Assembly: GCA_965198025.1 (NCBI GenBank)
Contig: OZ240237.1
Coordinates: 1,426,001 to 1,490,000, forward strand
Length of the DNA: 64,000 bases
Direction: 5' to 3'
Source of the DNA: CAYWWM01 sp965198025
GTDB taxonomy: Bacteria > Acidobacteriota > Terriglobia > 2-12-FULL-54-10
Part shown: piece by piece, positions 43,224-52,370 of the stretch
How positions within the stretch are numbered: the first letter of the stretch is position 1
Layout of the letters: each line of letters opens with the position of its first letter
Made by a program: the position numbers and the translations under genes
The notes under the pieces: model-generated
The model's database searches: none
What the model saw: only the letters and a program-made list of their open reading frames with translations
Told to the model about the DNA's origin: nothing

Positions 43224-45314
43224 TTATGGTGCGGATGGCGCTGCCCGGGCCGATTCGCGAGCGCGATCTAGAACGTACGCCTGGATCATGTGAACCTCCT
43301 CGGACGTAACGTCTTCCGCAAACGAGGGCATTCCGAACTGGCGGCGAACCCCACCGCGCACCACGTCCTCGAACGTTTCGTGGATGGCGGTTGAGGCATA
43401 CCGAAGGTCCGGCACAGATCCGGCGCTGGTTGCGTTGGCCCCATGGCATCGGGAGCAAAACTGGGAGTACAGGGCGCGTCCCTGGGCAAGTTCGTCGGGA
43501 GAGGCCTGAACCGCGAAAGTGGGCATGGGCACTGGCGGAAGCGTGCGATCTGGAATGGTCAGCTCGACAGAACCGTCCAGAGCAAACGCCAACAGCCTGC
43601 CCGGTCCGACACGTCCCTCGCCAAGCGGCCGGTTTCCGAGCGCGCTCGGGCCTCCCAAGCCGGCCAGGACGGCAATGTACTGCGTGCCGTCGACGGTGTA
43701 AGTCATGGGCGCTGCGAGGATTCCGGGGTCGGTCTGGAACTCCCAAAGCAGCTCGCCGTCCGTGGCGCGGTATGCCCGGAACATTCCGTCTGCACGCCCT
43801 TGAAAGATGAGGTTGGCGGCAGTGCTCAACGTCCCGCCGCTCAAGGGAACGGGATGCTCGGCGCGCCATGCTTCCTGCTGCGCCACCGGGTCCCAGGCTA
43901 CTAGGCGTCCTGTTGGAGCAATCGCACTTTGCCGATCCCGCATGGGGCCGAAGTAGATGGCGTTGCCGACGTTTCGATAGCTGGGATCATAAGTCCACCC
44001 ATCGTCCACGACGTGTAAGCGTGTGTCGTCGACGACGGAAAAATAGACCAGGCCCGTAGCCGGGTTAAAGGACATGGGATACCAGTTGTGAGCACCGTGG
44101 GGCGAGGGCTTGACGAGCGTCGGACCTTTCAGATCCCTGGCCTCGGGAGACTCGATGGGACGGCACTGGGAATCGACGCCTGTGGCCCAGGTGAGGGTGG
44201 TGAATTCTTTCGCAGAGATACATTCGCCGGTTTCTCGGTCAAGGACGTAGAAGAAGCCGTTTTTTGGGGCCTGCATAATGACCTGCCGCTGCTGCTCGTT
44301 GATCGTGAGATCGGCGAGCAGCATGGGCTGCACGGCCGTGTAGTCCCAGTTGTCGCCCGGAGTGGTTTGGAAATGCCAGACCTGTTCGCCGGTGTCGGCG
44401 CGGAGTGCGAGGATCGAAGCCAGGTACAGGTTGTCGCCACCGCCGGGGCTGCGCAGCCGCTCATACCAGGGCGAGCCGTTTCCGGTTCCCACATAGACGA
44501 GGTCAAGGTCAGGATCGTACACGATGGAGTCCCATGCCGTGCCGCCGCCGCCGGCTGTCCACCACTCGCCGGTCCAGGTTTCGGCTGCGCGCCGCATCGC
44601 CTCCGACTCGAAAGGTTTCGATGGATCACCTGGCACGGTGTAGGTGCGCCAAGCCAGTTCACCAGTCTCTGCGTCATACGCCGATACGTAACCGCGCACG
44701 CCGTACTCCGCGCCGCCGTTGCCGATCAGAATGCGCCCTTTGACAACACGAGGAGCACCCGTGATGGTATAGGCGCTACCCGTCGGCGTCGTCCGGGTTT
44801 CCCAGACCAACGAACCGGCCTCGGCGTCGACTGCGATCAGCCGTCCGTCGATCGTTCCGAAATAGACCTTTCCCTGGTACAGTGCTGCGCCACGGTTCAC
44901 TACATCACAGCAAGCGAACTTCGAGTGGTCTTTCGGCACCTCTGGATCATACATCCAGAGTTGGCGGCCGGTTTTGGCGTCCACGGCGTAAAGAAGACTC
45001 CACGCACTGGTGGTATAGAGCACGCCGTCCTTTACCAGGGGCGTTGCTTCCAGTCCGCGCGTTGTGCCCAAATCGAGCGACCAGGCCAGACCAAGCCGGT
45101 TGACATTCTGCTCGTTGATCTCAGTGAGCGGGCTGTGGCGCTGTTCGGAATAGGTCCGCCCGTAGGTGATCCAGTTGGCGGCATCGTCGTCGGCCGTCTG
45201 CAGGGCGCGATCGTCCGTCACGATATCCCCTCCTCCGCGGCCGCAAGCTGCCAGGGCCAGAAGCAGAGACAGCGTCAAAGTGCCGGTGGGTTGCCGTAGA
45301 AGAGTCAAGCGCAT
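43224..45314 (-). CDS. PQQ-dependent dehydrogenase with C-terminal heme c (quinohemoprotein)
   Basis: A 696-residue periplasmic lipoprotein (signal peptide, lipobox LALAAC) of the eight-bladed PQQ alcohol dehydrogenase family. The vicinal Cys pair is in FACCDVVNRG, the TWTGEWWTAGGGGTAWDSIV region follows, and the active-site Asp region is PGDNWDY. The C-terminal cytochrome domain has FCSRCH (Cys 620, His 624) and a Met in FGMPSF. Such enzymes oxidise alcohols and pass electrons to cytochrome c. The ATG at 45314 has a strong ribosome site (CAGGAGG). It faces the HEAT/lipoyl gene divergently. Confidence 0.93.
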   Translation of the reverse strand: MRLTLLRQPTGTLTLSLLLALAACGRGGGDIVTDDRALQTADDDAANWITYGRTYSEQRHSPLTEINEQNVNRLGLAWSLDLGTTRGLEATPLVKDGVLYTTSAWSLLYAVDAKTGRQLWMYDPEVPKDHSKFACCDVVNRGAALYQGKVYFGTIDGRLIAVDAEAGSLVWETRTTPTGSAYTITGAPRVVKGRILIGNGGAEYGVRGYVSAYDAETGELAWRTYTVPGDPSKPFESEAMRRAAETWTGEWWTAGGGGTAWDSIVYDPDLDLVYVGTGNGSPWYERLRSPGGGDNLYLASILALRADTGEQVWHFQTTPGDNWDYTAVQPMLLADLTINEQQRQVIMQAPKNGFFYVLDRETGECISAKEFTTLTWATGVDSQCRPIESPEARDLKGPTLVKPSPHGAHNWYPMSFNPATGLVYFSVVDDTRLHVVDDGWTYDPSYRNVGNAIYFGPMRDRQSAIAPTGRLVAWDPVAQQEAWRAEHPVPLSGGTLSTAANLIFQGRADGMFRAYRATDGELLWEFQTDPGILAAPMTYTVDGTQYIAVLAGLGGPSALGNRPLGEGRVGPGRLLAFALDGSVELTIPDRTLPPVPMPTFAVQASPDELAQGRALYSQFCSRCHGANATSAGSVPDLRYASTAIHETFEDVVRGGVRRQFGMPSFAEDVTSEEVHMIQAYVLDRARESARAAPSAP

Positions 45315-45439
45315 CGTTGCCTCCTGTTGGGCCTTCCTCTTGCGGTGGCCCAAAGTGTTTGTGCCTGGTCGGGACACATCATACCACCAAACCGCGCTAT
45401 CGAATCCTTGTGAGGGCAGGCTACAATAGGGATTGATCC

Positions 45440-46306
45440 ATGACGACTCCGACTACTCCCTCTCAGGAAGAAATGCGTTTGGCCGAGGCGCGCCGGCGGC
45501 GGTCTGCGCTCATCATGATAGGCTTGGCGATATCCTTCGTCCTGGTGCCTTTTCTGTTCTGGCGCGGAACCTGGTTTGGGCGTCCGCTGACGGAGGAAGA
45601 GCTGGGCGAGTACTTCGCGGACGAGCAGCAGCCGCGCCACATCCAACACGCTCTGGTGCAAGTCGGCGAGCGCATGACGCGGGACGATTCGACGGTGGAA
45701 CGCTGGTATCCCGAAGTCATCGAGCAGGCCAGCAGCCCGCATGCCGAGATTCGCATCACCGCGGCCTGGGTGCTTGGTGGCGACACGCGGTCAGAGGAAT
45801 TCCATGCGGTCCTGACCGGGATGCTCCAGGATCCTGATCCGATGGTCCGGCGCAACGCGGCGCTGTCGCTGGTGCGGTTCGGGGATGACAGCGGGCGTGA
45901 AGAGATACTTGCCCTCCTGCGCCCGTTCACCATCCAGGCACCTTCGGACGGAACGCTGGCGTACCAGCTTTCGGTGGAAACACCCGTCGAGCGCGGGACG
46001 CTGCTGGCGCGCCTCGCAACAGGGCAAGGCATTCAAGATATTCAGTCGCCTGTTCCGGGGAAAGTTGACGAAAAGCTGGCCGAGGACCAGTCCAATATCG
46101 CGGAAGGGCAGGGAATCTTGGTGCTCGCCCCGGGGGCGGAGCAGGTATGGGAGGCTCTGCGCGCCCTCTTTTTGGTCGGCCGGGAAGAGGACTTGCCGGA
46201 AATCGAGCGCTTTGTCCGGGGCGATGTCGCCGACATGCACGAAGAAGTTCAGCAGCAGGCATCGCGCACGGCTGCGGAAATCCGGCGGCGGACATCCAAC
46301 CAGTGA
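45440..46306 (+). CDS. Membrane-anchored HEAT-repeat protein with lipoyl/biotinyl-like domain
   Basis: A 288-residue protein with an unusual layout. Res. 22-42 form a transmembrane anchor. Res. about 65-160 contain HEAT-type helical repeats (PHAEIRITAAWVLGG, DPMVRRNAALSLVRFG). Res. about 163-232 form a barrel-sandwich domain of the lipoyl/HlyD type (IQAPSDGTLAYQLSVETPV, then IQSPVPGKVDEKL) without the usual lipoylated Lys, and another helical stretch follows. The role is not clear. It is divergent from the PQQ dehydrogenase gene and could assist it, or be part of an envelope complex; this is inference. Confidence 0.7.
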   Translation: MTTPTTPSQEEMRLAEARRRRSALIMIGLAISFVLVPFLFWRGTWFGRPLTEEELGEYFADEQQPRHIQHALVQVGERMTRDDSTVERWYPEVIEQASSPHAEIRITAAWVLGGDTRSEEFHAVLTGMLQDPDPMVRRNAALSLVRFGDDSGREEILALLRPFTIQAPSDGTLAYQLSVETPVERGTLLARLATGQGIQDIQSPVPGKVDEKLAEDQSNIAEGQGILVLAPGAEQVWEALRALFLVGREEDLPEIERFVRGDVADMHEEVQQQASRTAAEIRRRTSNQ

Positions 46307-46367
46307 AGGTTCCTGCTCATCACTCGTTGCAATAGACCATTTTCAGCGTTGCTGTATAGCCCTACTG

Positions 46368-46421
46368 ACGACAGGCAAGAATGCCTGTCGCTACCTATAC
46401 AGGCCTGGAGGCCTGTCCCTA
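46368..46421. repeat. Palindromic repeats
   Basis: GACAGGCAAGAATGCCTGTC (about 46370-46389) and ACAGGCCTGGAGGCCTGT (about 46399-46416). The first resembles the palindrome at 5288-5311. They lie at the end of the HEAT gene and next to the truncated GMC remnant. Confidence 0.6.
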
Positions 46422-46574
46422 CTTTTCGGCGGTATGGTGCGCCAGCGCGACGACGGTGATCGTCGGGTTCGGAGCCGGGTTCTGCGGATAGACAGAAGAT
46501 CCCAGAACGAACAGGTTCGGCACCCGCCAGTGCTGCCCGTATTTGTTCACGACGGAATCCCGCGGCGATAGTCC
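46419..46574 (-). pseudogene. GMC-family oxidoreductase, C-terminal remnant
   Basis: In one frame this reads SPRDSVVNKYGQHWRVPNL, then FVLGSSVYPQNPAPNPTITV and VALAHHTAEK, then TAG. This is the C-terminal active-site end of GMC oxidoreductases (normally with NPT..I/VxAL). Only about 50 residues remain. It is fused in frame, after a TGA, to the remnant of the partner subunit upstream, so a deletion removed most of the gene. Confidence 0.75.
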
Positions 46575-46808
46575 TCAAACCTTCCCGATAGATTTCGCGG
46601 GGGTCTCCTTCCCCTGATAGCCGAACTCGGGGGATGCGTCCACGAAGGGCTCCTGCGTGTAGCGGCGAGCGTCGCGCCCATAGGGTCCGGCCAGTTGGCG
46701 GTCAATGAAGATGACCACTCCGGCTTCTAGCGCGCCGGGGCCGCTCTCTTCGTTTGGGAAAATCCGAGCCGTCGCGGCCCTGACGTCCAATGTTTCCTCC
46801 GCCGCCAT
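46575..46808 (-). pseudogene. Gluconate-2-dehydrogenase subunit 3-like, N-terminal remnant
   Basis: A 77-residue frame: TLDVRAATARIFPNEESGPG, then ALEAGVVIFIDRQLAGPYGR and EPFVDASPEFGYQ. This matches the start of gluconate 2-dehydrogenase subunit 3 (GMC-partner) proteins, which are normally about 200 residues. It ends at a TGA, directly followed in frame by the GMC fragment. The two are the ends of one deleted operon. Confidence 0.7.
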
Positions 46809-47234
46809 TATATTTTGTAAGTTATTTACTATATGGTAGATATATATTTAGTATGCTATACATATCACATTGAATCCTACATTAATTGATTCCTAGTTCC
46901 CGGACTTCTGACAAGCGTCTGGGCAACGGTCCGCCCACGCGTGCACGTTCCGAGGGGCGGATTCGTCGGCTAGCATCGTAGATTAGACCTTGTTCTGGAC
47001 CGGAGATCAGTGCAGAATGCTCTAGCGGGACTCCGCTACCACGAACCAGACAAACCCGTGCGGCGGGTGTCATTTTGATCCCGAGGAACTCGCCGATGGG
47101 GGATGGCCGCCTGAATGCTGCGAGGGGTGGGCATCCAGGTTCCCTTCGTGGGGCCCTTGATGATACATGATGTCCATCGCGGGAGGTTGATGGTGTGCGG
47201 TGCTATCTACTAGTGAGTATGAAGGGAGAAGAAA
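46809..47234. other. AT-rich spacer with no gene
   Basis: The first 90 bases (46808-46898) are strikingly AT-rich compared with the GC-rich surroundings, with runs such as TATATTTTGTAAG and TAGATATATATTTAG. This is probably the promoter region of the lost dehydrogenase, or foreign DNA. The rest shows no gene. Confidence 0.5.
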
Positions 47235-47570
47235 ATGGCAACAAGAGTCATCGTTAGTTTGACGATTGTACTGGCAATTGTGCTGGAGTTGGTACCCAAC
47301 TCGGATGTAGGCGGCATTTTGCCGCTTTTGCTGGTCGCTCTGGGCTTGGTGTATGCTGGGCTGCAGGTCAACGTTGAGGATGCAACGGACGCGGCAGCCT
47401 ACCTTGTTCTTGCTATTGCGGCCGGTGCTGCCACACAAGCGGACGTGCTGAACCACATCCCCGCGATTGGCGGTCACCTGGACGCTATCCTCGGTCACAT
47501 AAGTACCGCTTTGTATGCCGGTGTCTTCGCCGTGCTCGCACTGTGGGCGCTCAAGCGGATCAAGGGTTGA
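47235..47570 (+). CDS. Small hydrophobic membrane protein of unknown function
   Basis: A 111-residue protein with three or four hydrophobic segments (SLTIVLAIVLELVP, LPLLLVALGLVYAG, AAYLVLAIAAGAAT, TALYAGVFAVLALWAL). It is preceded by a good ribosome site (GAAGGGAGAAG). No family recognised. It is isolated between the decayed dehydrogenase remnants and an IS fragment. Confidence 0.6.
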   Translation: MATRVIVSLTIVLAIVLELVPNSDVGGILPLLLVALGLVYAGLQVNVEDATDAAAYLVLAIAAGAATQADVLNHIPAIGGHLDAILGHISTALYAGVFAVLALWALKRIKG

Positions 47571-47650
47571 CATAGGGATCCCTGTCTGAAATCGAACTGA
47601 CTGTGTTGGCGTCCTCGATGCCAGCCTCTCTATGAGCCACGGCTTTTTCC

Positions 47651-47675
47651 AAGACCTTTTCGTACATGGTCTTTT
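47651..47675 (+). terminator. Possible terminator of the small membrane-protein gene
   Basis: AAGACC and GGTCTT form a short stem around an 11-base loop, followed by TT. The stem is weak (6 bp), and it lies 80 bases past the gene. Confidence 0.3.
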
Positions 47676-47713
47676 GCCCTAGGCCTTGAACAATTGACCA
47701 GGCCGGGGATTTT

Positions 47714-47945
47714 TGTACCACCTGAAGTGAGAGAGAATCTCATGAAGGAGGGTATAGGGATATGCCGATGGAGAGGTACGCACCAGAGCAGATCGTAACG
47801 ATTCTACGGCAGATTGAAGTGGCGGTGGCGAACGGGAAAACGACGCCGTAAGCCTGCCAAGAGGCTGGGATCACCACGCAAACGGAGTACCGCTGGCGGA
47901 AAGAGTACGGGGAGCTGAGGGTGGAGCAGGCCAAGCGGCGGAAAT
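47714..47945 (+). mobile_element. IS3-family element, left-end fragment with broken orfA
   Basis: It begins with an IS3-like end (TGTACCACCTGAAG). The orfA frame from 47762 reads MERYAPEQIVTILRQIEVAV and ANGKTTP, then TAA at about 47849, then ACQEAGITTQTEYRWRKEYG and ELRVEQAKRRKS. The element is cut off at about 47945, exactly where the ferredoxin gene on the other strand ends. It is not functional and is distinct from the IS407-like copy at 10780. Confidence 0.75.
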
Positions 47946-48307
47946 CAGTAGGTAAAAACGATGCCGAGCTGCTCTTCCACTTCTTTGGTCGGGATCATAT
48001 CGATAGCATCCCAGGGACAGCCGTCGAGGAAGGTTCCGTCGGGGCCTTTCGAGGTGCAGAGCTTGCATCCAATGCAAAGCTGGGGGTCCACATCGATGCG
48101 CCCGAATGGCGGGTGGTCCTCGTCCGGGACCCAATACATGCAGTCGGAGACCGGGCAGTAGCCGATGCAGACGGGCGAGCCGGCGCAGCCCGTGCAGTTT
48201 TCGTTGATGATCGCGAGAACCAGGGGTTTCTTCTTGCGCTTGGCCGTGGTCCCCTGCGACTTCGGCTCCATCTTGACGCTTTCTAATGGTTGTTCTGCTG
48301 TCGACAT
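47945..48307 (-). CDS. 4Fe-4S ferredoxin-like protein
   Basis: A 120-residue cytosolic electron carrier. Cluster motif 1: CTGCAGSPVCIGYCP (four Cys). Cluster motif 2: CIGCKLCTSKGPDGTFLDGC and the following Pro, an unusual long spacing between the third and fourth Cys. A basic N-terminal tail (KMEPKSQGTTAKRKKK) precedes. The start ATG 48307 is used; a longer frame adds 12 residues. The end abuts the IS fragment, so the last few residues might be altered. The partner oxidoreductase is not in the window. Confidence 0.85.
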   Translation of the reverse strand: MSTAEQPLESVKMEPKSQGTTAKRKKKPLVLAIINENCTGCAGSPVCIGYCPVSDCMYWVPDEDHPPFGRIDVDPQLCIGCKLCTSKGPDGTFLDGCPWDAIDMIPTKEVEEQLGIVFTY

Positions 48308-48645
48308 GCTTTGATTATGGCATAGTCTTCTCGGGGGATTCAATCCTTTCCACCGTGCTATTTCCCAACCCCTGAGCGCCGCATTGTGCGAGGTGATGCA
48401 AGCAAGTGCTTGCCACCGTCATCTCGCCCCGCTTACCGCGGGCATCCGGCTGGATGGTGCGGATTCGGGACTGGACCGCCTCGCGTACGTTGGGATCATG
48501 CAGCTGCGGCACGGTTTTCTTCCTTGCGGATGTCTTACCTTTTTTATTACACCGGGACCGTGTGCGGAAAAGGGAACAGCCGGATTACGGCACCAATTCG
48601 TTGACACCAGCCCACCGATCTCTTACGCTCAAGTTGTAGGCTTTC
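48308..48645. other. Divergent intergenic region
   Basis: No gene seen between the ferredoxin (minus) and the M23 peptidase (plus). It carries the promoters for both, but I could not identify clear boxes. Confidence 0.35.
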
Positions 48646-50070
48646 ATGCATTCCTTGAGCAACAACGTTGTGGCTCCTGTGCACCGCGAGTGCGGAAGAG
48701 TTGGTAGCGTTCTGTTGCTGCTGTTTCTGGCTGCAATTGCGTTCCTGATCCTGCGCGGAGTCAGCGGGAACCCTCCCGAAGTGCGGCTTTCCAGCGAACT
48801 GAAGGGAATCGGGCGCTCCACTTTGGTATCGCTGACCTCGACGGATGGGCGCGGTCTGCGGAGTCTCGAAATCAGCCTGGAGCAGGAAGGCCAGGTCTTC
48901 CCGGTTTTTTCCCAATCCTTTGATTCTCGATGGCATCTTTGGAGTTCCGAGCCTGCAGAAGTCACGCAAGAGCTTCGGATGGGAACAACGCATCAGGCTG
49001 GCCTGCGCGATGGGCGGGCGACCCTGCGCGTTCAAGCGCGCAACTGGCGATGGTTCGGCGGAGAGACGGTATGGGAACAGACTCTTCCCGTACGTTCGCG
49101 GCCTCCCAGCCTCGAAGTTCTTTCCGGCCTGCTCTATGTGAACCAGGGGGGCAGTGAACTTGTGCTGTACCGTGTGTCGGACTCTGCCGTCGAGTCGGGA
49201 ATCCAGGTGGGTGATTACTTTTTCCCGGGCTACCCGATGCCGGGAGGCCGACCAGGAGAATATGCGGCGCTGTTTGCGTATCCGCCCGACGTGTCGTCTG
49301 ATGTAACCGCCCGCGTTGTCGCCCGCGACGAGATTGACAACGAAGCTACGGCCAATTTCCCGCACCGCCTGCTGCCCAAGCAGTTCCGGCGCCGGGACCT
49401 TGAGATCACCGATTCGTTCATTCAGAGCACGGTTCCCGCCATCCTTTCCAATACGCCCGAACTGCGCGACGAAGGGGACCCGTTCAAGAATTTCCTGCTG
49501 GTGAACGGGGAGCTCCGGGAGACCAACCGGGCCAGGGTCGCTGAAATGGCCCGGCAGACCTCCCCGGTTCCCCTTTGGGAAGGACCGTTCCTGCAACTGT
49601 CGAATTCTGCAGTCGAGTCCCAGTTCGCCGACTATCGCTCCTACCAGTACCGGGATCGGAAGGTGGACGAGCAGGTGCACATGGGTTTCGACCTGGCGTC
49701 CGTGAAATACGCCCCGGTGGTGGCTTCGAACTCCGGCCGAGTAGTATTTGCCGAGTACCTGGGAATCTTTGGCAACACCATCATTGTGGATCACGGCATG
49801 GGTTTGCAGTCCTTATATGCCCACTTGAGTTCATTCGGCGTAGAACCCGGGGACACGGTCGCCAAGGGCGATGTCATCGGTCAGACGGGGTCGACCGGCC
49901 TCGCCGGCGGTGATCATCTCCACTTCACAACGTTGTTGGGCGGTGTAGAAGTCAATCCCATCGAATGGTGGGACCCGCTCTGGATCCAGCAGCACATCCT
50001 TGCCAAATTGCCTGTGCCCACTGAACCGTCGGAAACTTCGGAAGAGCCGCCAGCCTCCCCCGGGCCTTGA
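48646..50070 (+). CDS. M23-family (LytM-type) zinc endopeptidase, membrane anchored
   Basis: A 474-residue protein: one N-terminal transmembrane helix (about 20-40), a beta-rich region to about res. 310, then a LytM peptidase domain with HMGFDLAS (metal His345, Asp349) and HLHF (His424, His426). Such enzymes cut peptidoglycan cross-bridges or, if degenerate, activate others. All metal ligands are present. A Pro/Glu-rich tail follows. It is likely periplasmic. Confidence 0.88.
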   Translation: MHSLSNNVVAPVHRECGRVGSVLLLLFLAAIAFLILRGVSGNPPEVRLSSELKGIGRSTLVSLTSTDGRGLRSLEISLEQEGQVFPVFSQSFDSRWHLWSSEPAEVTQELRMGTTHQAGLRDGRATLRVQARNWRWFGGETVWEQTLPVRSRPPSLEVLSGLLYVNQGGSELVLYRVSDSAVESGIQVGDYFFPGYPMPGGRPGEYAALFAYPPDVSSDVTARVVARDEIDNEATANFPHRLLPKQFRRRDLEITDSFIQSTVPAILSNTPELRDEGDPFKNFLLVNGELRETNRARVAEMARQTSPVPLWEGPFLQLSNSAVESQFADYRSYQYRDRKVDEQVHMGFDLASVKYAPVVASNSGRVVFAEYLGIFGNTIIVDHGMGLQSLYAHLSSFGVEPGDTVAKGDVIGQTGSTGLAGGDHLHFTTLLGGVEVNPIEWWDPLWIQQHILAKLPVPTEPSETSEEPPASPGP

Positions 50071-50177
50071 AGGGAGTCTTCCTTGCTATCAATATGGCTC
50101 ACTTTTCGCCGGAACGGAGCCGATTCCGAAGGCGGTAGCCGACAGAGGCAGCGAGACTATCTCCAGATCGACAACGA

Positions 50178-51023
50178 TCAGAAAATCTCCGGGAAATAAT
50201 ATGTTAACACCGCATTGAGGCGCATGTCGGCGATCATCAGCTCCTTGTGCTTGGGATTGATGGCTACCCCGCGGGGCTTGATCATGACGGTGTTCGGCCC
50301 CCCCAGTTTCCAACGCGGCGGAACGTCTCCATTGTCGTGAATGCTCCAAATCCCAATGAAGGTTCCCTCGGGTGTCTGCTGGTCCAGGAATCCAGGCTGG
50401 GCCGCTATGATCCATCCTTTTGGAGAATGGATCTGCATCTGATTAATCCGAGTGATCTCCGTCTTCGGACCATGAATGACGCCGCGAGGCTGCGCATTGC
50501 CGTCCGCGGTCCGATCGAAGATCAAGATATGAGCCTGCCTGCCGCTATTGGCTAGCACAACATCCTGCGCAACCGCGATGACATTGTGGACTGGATCGAC
50601 CGCCACGGTTCCTTCAGCGTCGAGCTGTGTATCAGGACCCTGAATCACTCGGATGGGAGCCACGTCGCCGTTGCCGGTCCGAGGGTAGACCAGGACTCTG
50701 TCTCCATCGGCAATAAAGATTTCATCATGAACCGGGTCCACGTCCAACCGATCCGGCCCGCCGGCCAGGCGCCTGGGATCGCCCATTAGGGTGTTGGGTC
50801 CCTGAATAATCCGAATCGGGGCTTCGTTTCCGTCGGCTCCGCCGCGGAACACCAGGATGGCTCTGCCGAAGGGATTGGTTACCAACAGTTCATCATTCAC
50901 TTCGTCATAGCGCACATCGTGCATGGTGCGGCTTAGGAGAGTGGCCTGTCCCGCGAGCAGACGAGTCGGCCTGGAGTTTTCTTCCGCCAGCCTGGCGAAC
51001 GCCGCAATCTGCGGGTGCGCCAC
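50178..51023 (-). pseudogene. Beta-propeller protein, C-terminal half after in-frame TGA
   Basis: A 281-residue frame following directly in the same frame as 51024-52370, separated only by a TGA. Repeats of about 50 residues such as NPFGRAILVFRGGADGNEAP, DPVHDEIFIADGDRVLVYPR and DPVHNVIAVAQDVV show NHL/beta-propeller blades continuing from the first half. If translated alone it would need the GTG at 51023 right after the TGA. Most likely it is the second half of one gene inactivated by a nonsense change, or read through. Confidence 0.65.
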
Positions 51024-52370
51024 TCAGTTCGGCACCAGGATTTCGTCGCGCCGGGAATCGTAACCGACCGCTCCCGGATTGCCGATGGCTTGCGCGATCT
51101 TCTCCGCCGGGGCGCTGCGGATGACTCGTTTGGGAGCCACGTTTCCATTCGCAGTGCGCGGATAAACGGTAGCCCGGTGATTCCCCATATTGGAAACCCA
51201 AATCTCATCATTCTCGGCGTCCAAGAAAACTCCGGTAGGATTTCTGAGCTGGGTGCTGGGTCCTTTGATCCTCCTTTTCGGAGCTGCATCGCCACTGTCG
51301 TCGAGATCGAACACCAGAATGGAGTCGTCCCCGTCGTTCGCAACGTAGAATTCCTTGCGTGCCGAATCCACCCAGACGTGGGCAGGCCAGTTCAATTCCG
51401 TCCGGGTGCCTTCGATGATCCGCAGCGGAATCACATCGCCTTCCGCCGTCAGTGGATACACTGTGATCGACGGCGGCTCAAATATGCCGTACACGACATC
51501 GCCGCTCCGCGCCCGTGCATTTCCATGATTGCTGACGAAAATGAGACCGTTTTTCGGATCAACCGCGATACCGTGTGGGTCTTCCAGTTGCGTGCTGAAT
51601 CCGGCAATCGTCCGCCGAGGTTGTTCGTTGCCTTCCGCCTGCTTGCGATAGACGACGATCGAATTGGTGTGCTCCACCGTGAGATACATTTCTTGCGCTT
51701 CTTCGTCTACGGCAATGGCGTAGGTGCCATGGGGGGTTTCGAGCTCGCGCGTGGGAGGCACATCCCCCTCGGCCTGGTGCTCGAAGATGACCAGCATGTC
51801 GGTCGTGTCGTTATTGACGGAGTAAATGTCTCCGGTCCTGGGGTCGACATAAAGGCCGCAATTGAATTCCAACTTGGTGTTGTGGCCGCCCAGCATGCGT
51901 TTGGGCTCACTGAAGGCGGCATTTGGTGGTGTGTCTGTCAAGCGGTCGAATATCTTGATGCCGAATAGATTCTCGTCCTGCAAAAGGATATCGCCGGTCA
52001 ACGGGTCCTGCGCGATGGCACTATACGTCGGGAAGGTATCACGGATAACTCGCGTGGGTTCGCGATTTACTTCCACAGGACTGGTTGGAGCGTCTTCTCC
52101 GGAAGAGGGGATTTGCTGCATCGCCCCCACCAGGCTGATCCCGGCGCTGGCGGGCAACCATTCGCACATCTCTCCGTCCATTACGGGCAACGGAGATATC
52201 GCCTGGAGCTGCGGAGCGCCGGATGGAAAGCGCGTGGCATCCTGGAAAGCATCTCCCAGTTCCGGAGCGGCAACGCTTCCTGCCAGGATTACACAAACAG
52301 CAGCCGAGGCAAGTATGCCTGCTGTCAGAACACCAATGAGTTTCGATCGAGCACGCGGTTTTGAATTCAT
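51024..52370 (-). CDS. Exported NHL-type beta-propeller protein, N-terminal part, ending at in-frame TGA
   Basis: A 448-residue frame with a signal peptide (LIGVLTAGILASAAVCVILAG) and repeated blades such as DPLTGDILLQDENLFGIKIF, DPRTGDIYSVNNDTTDMLVI and DPKNGLIFVSNHGNARA. The last residues read DEILVPN before TGA, after which the frame continues with VAHPQIAAFARLAEEN (see the next entry). Together they would be a 730-residue exported propeller. Function unknown. Confidence 0.7.
   Translation of the reverse strand: MNSKPRARSKLIGVLTAGILASAAVCVILAGSVAAPELGDAFQDATRFPSGAPQLQAISPLPVMDGEMCEWLPASAGISLVGAMQQIPSSGEDAPTSPVEVNREPTRVIRDTFPTYSAIAQDPLTGDILLQDENLFGIKIFDRLTDTPPNAAFSEPKRMLGGHNTKLEFNCGLYVDPRTGDIYSVNNDTTDMLVIFEHQAEGDVPPTRELETPHGTYAIAVDEEAQEMYLTVEHTNSIVVYRKQAEGNEQPRRTIAGFSTQLEDPHGIAVDPKNGLIFVSNHGNARARSGDVVYGIFEPPSITVYPLTAEGDVIPLRIIEGTRTELNWPAHVWVDSARKEFYVANDGDDSILVFDLDDSGDAAPKRRIKGPSTQLRNPTGVFLDAENDEIWVSNMGNHRATVYPRTANGNVAPKRVIRSAPAEKIAQAIGNPGAVGYDSRRDEILVPN

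Noticed and set aside
43391..45299. Long plus-strand frames opposite the PQQ dehydrogenase
   Set aside because: The minus-strand frame carries all PQQ and heme motifs; the plus-strand frames are shadows.
45440..46306. Biotin carboxyl-carrier or lipoyl enzyme subunit
   Set aside because: The Lys that would carry the cofactor is absent in the barrel-sandwich part, and the HEAT/membrane context does not fit.
51024..51026. Selenocysteine codon in the propeller gene
   Set aside because: No sel genes are visible, the hairpin after the TGA is short, and a nonsense mutation is simpler. Kept only as a possibility in the finding.
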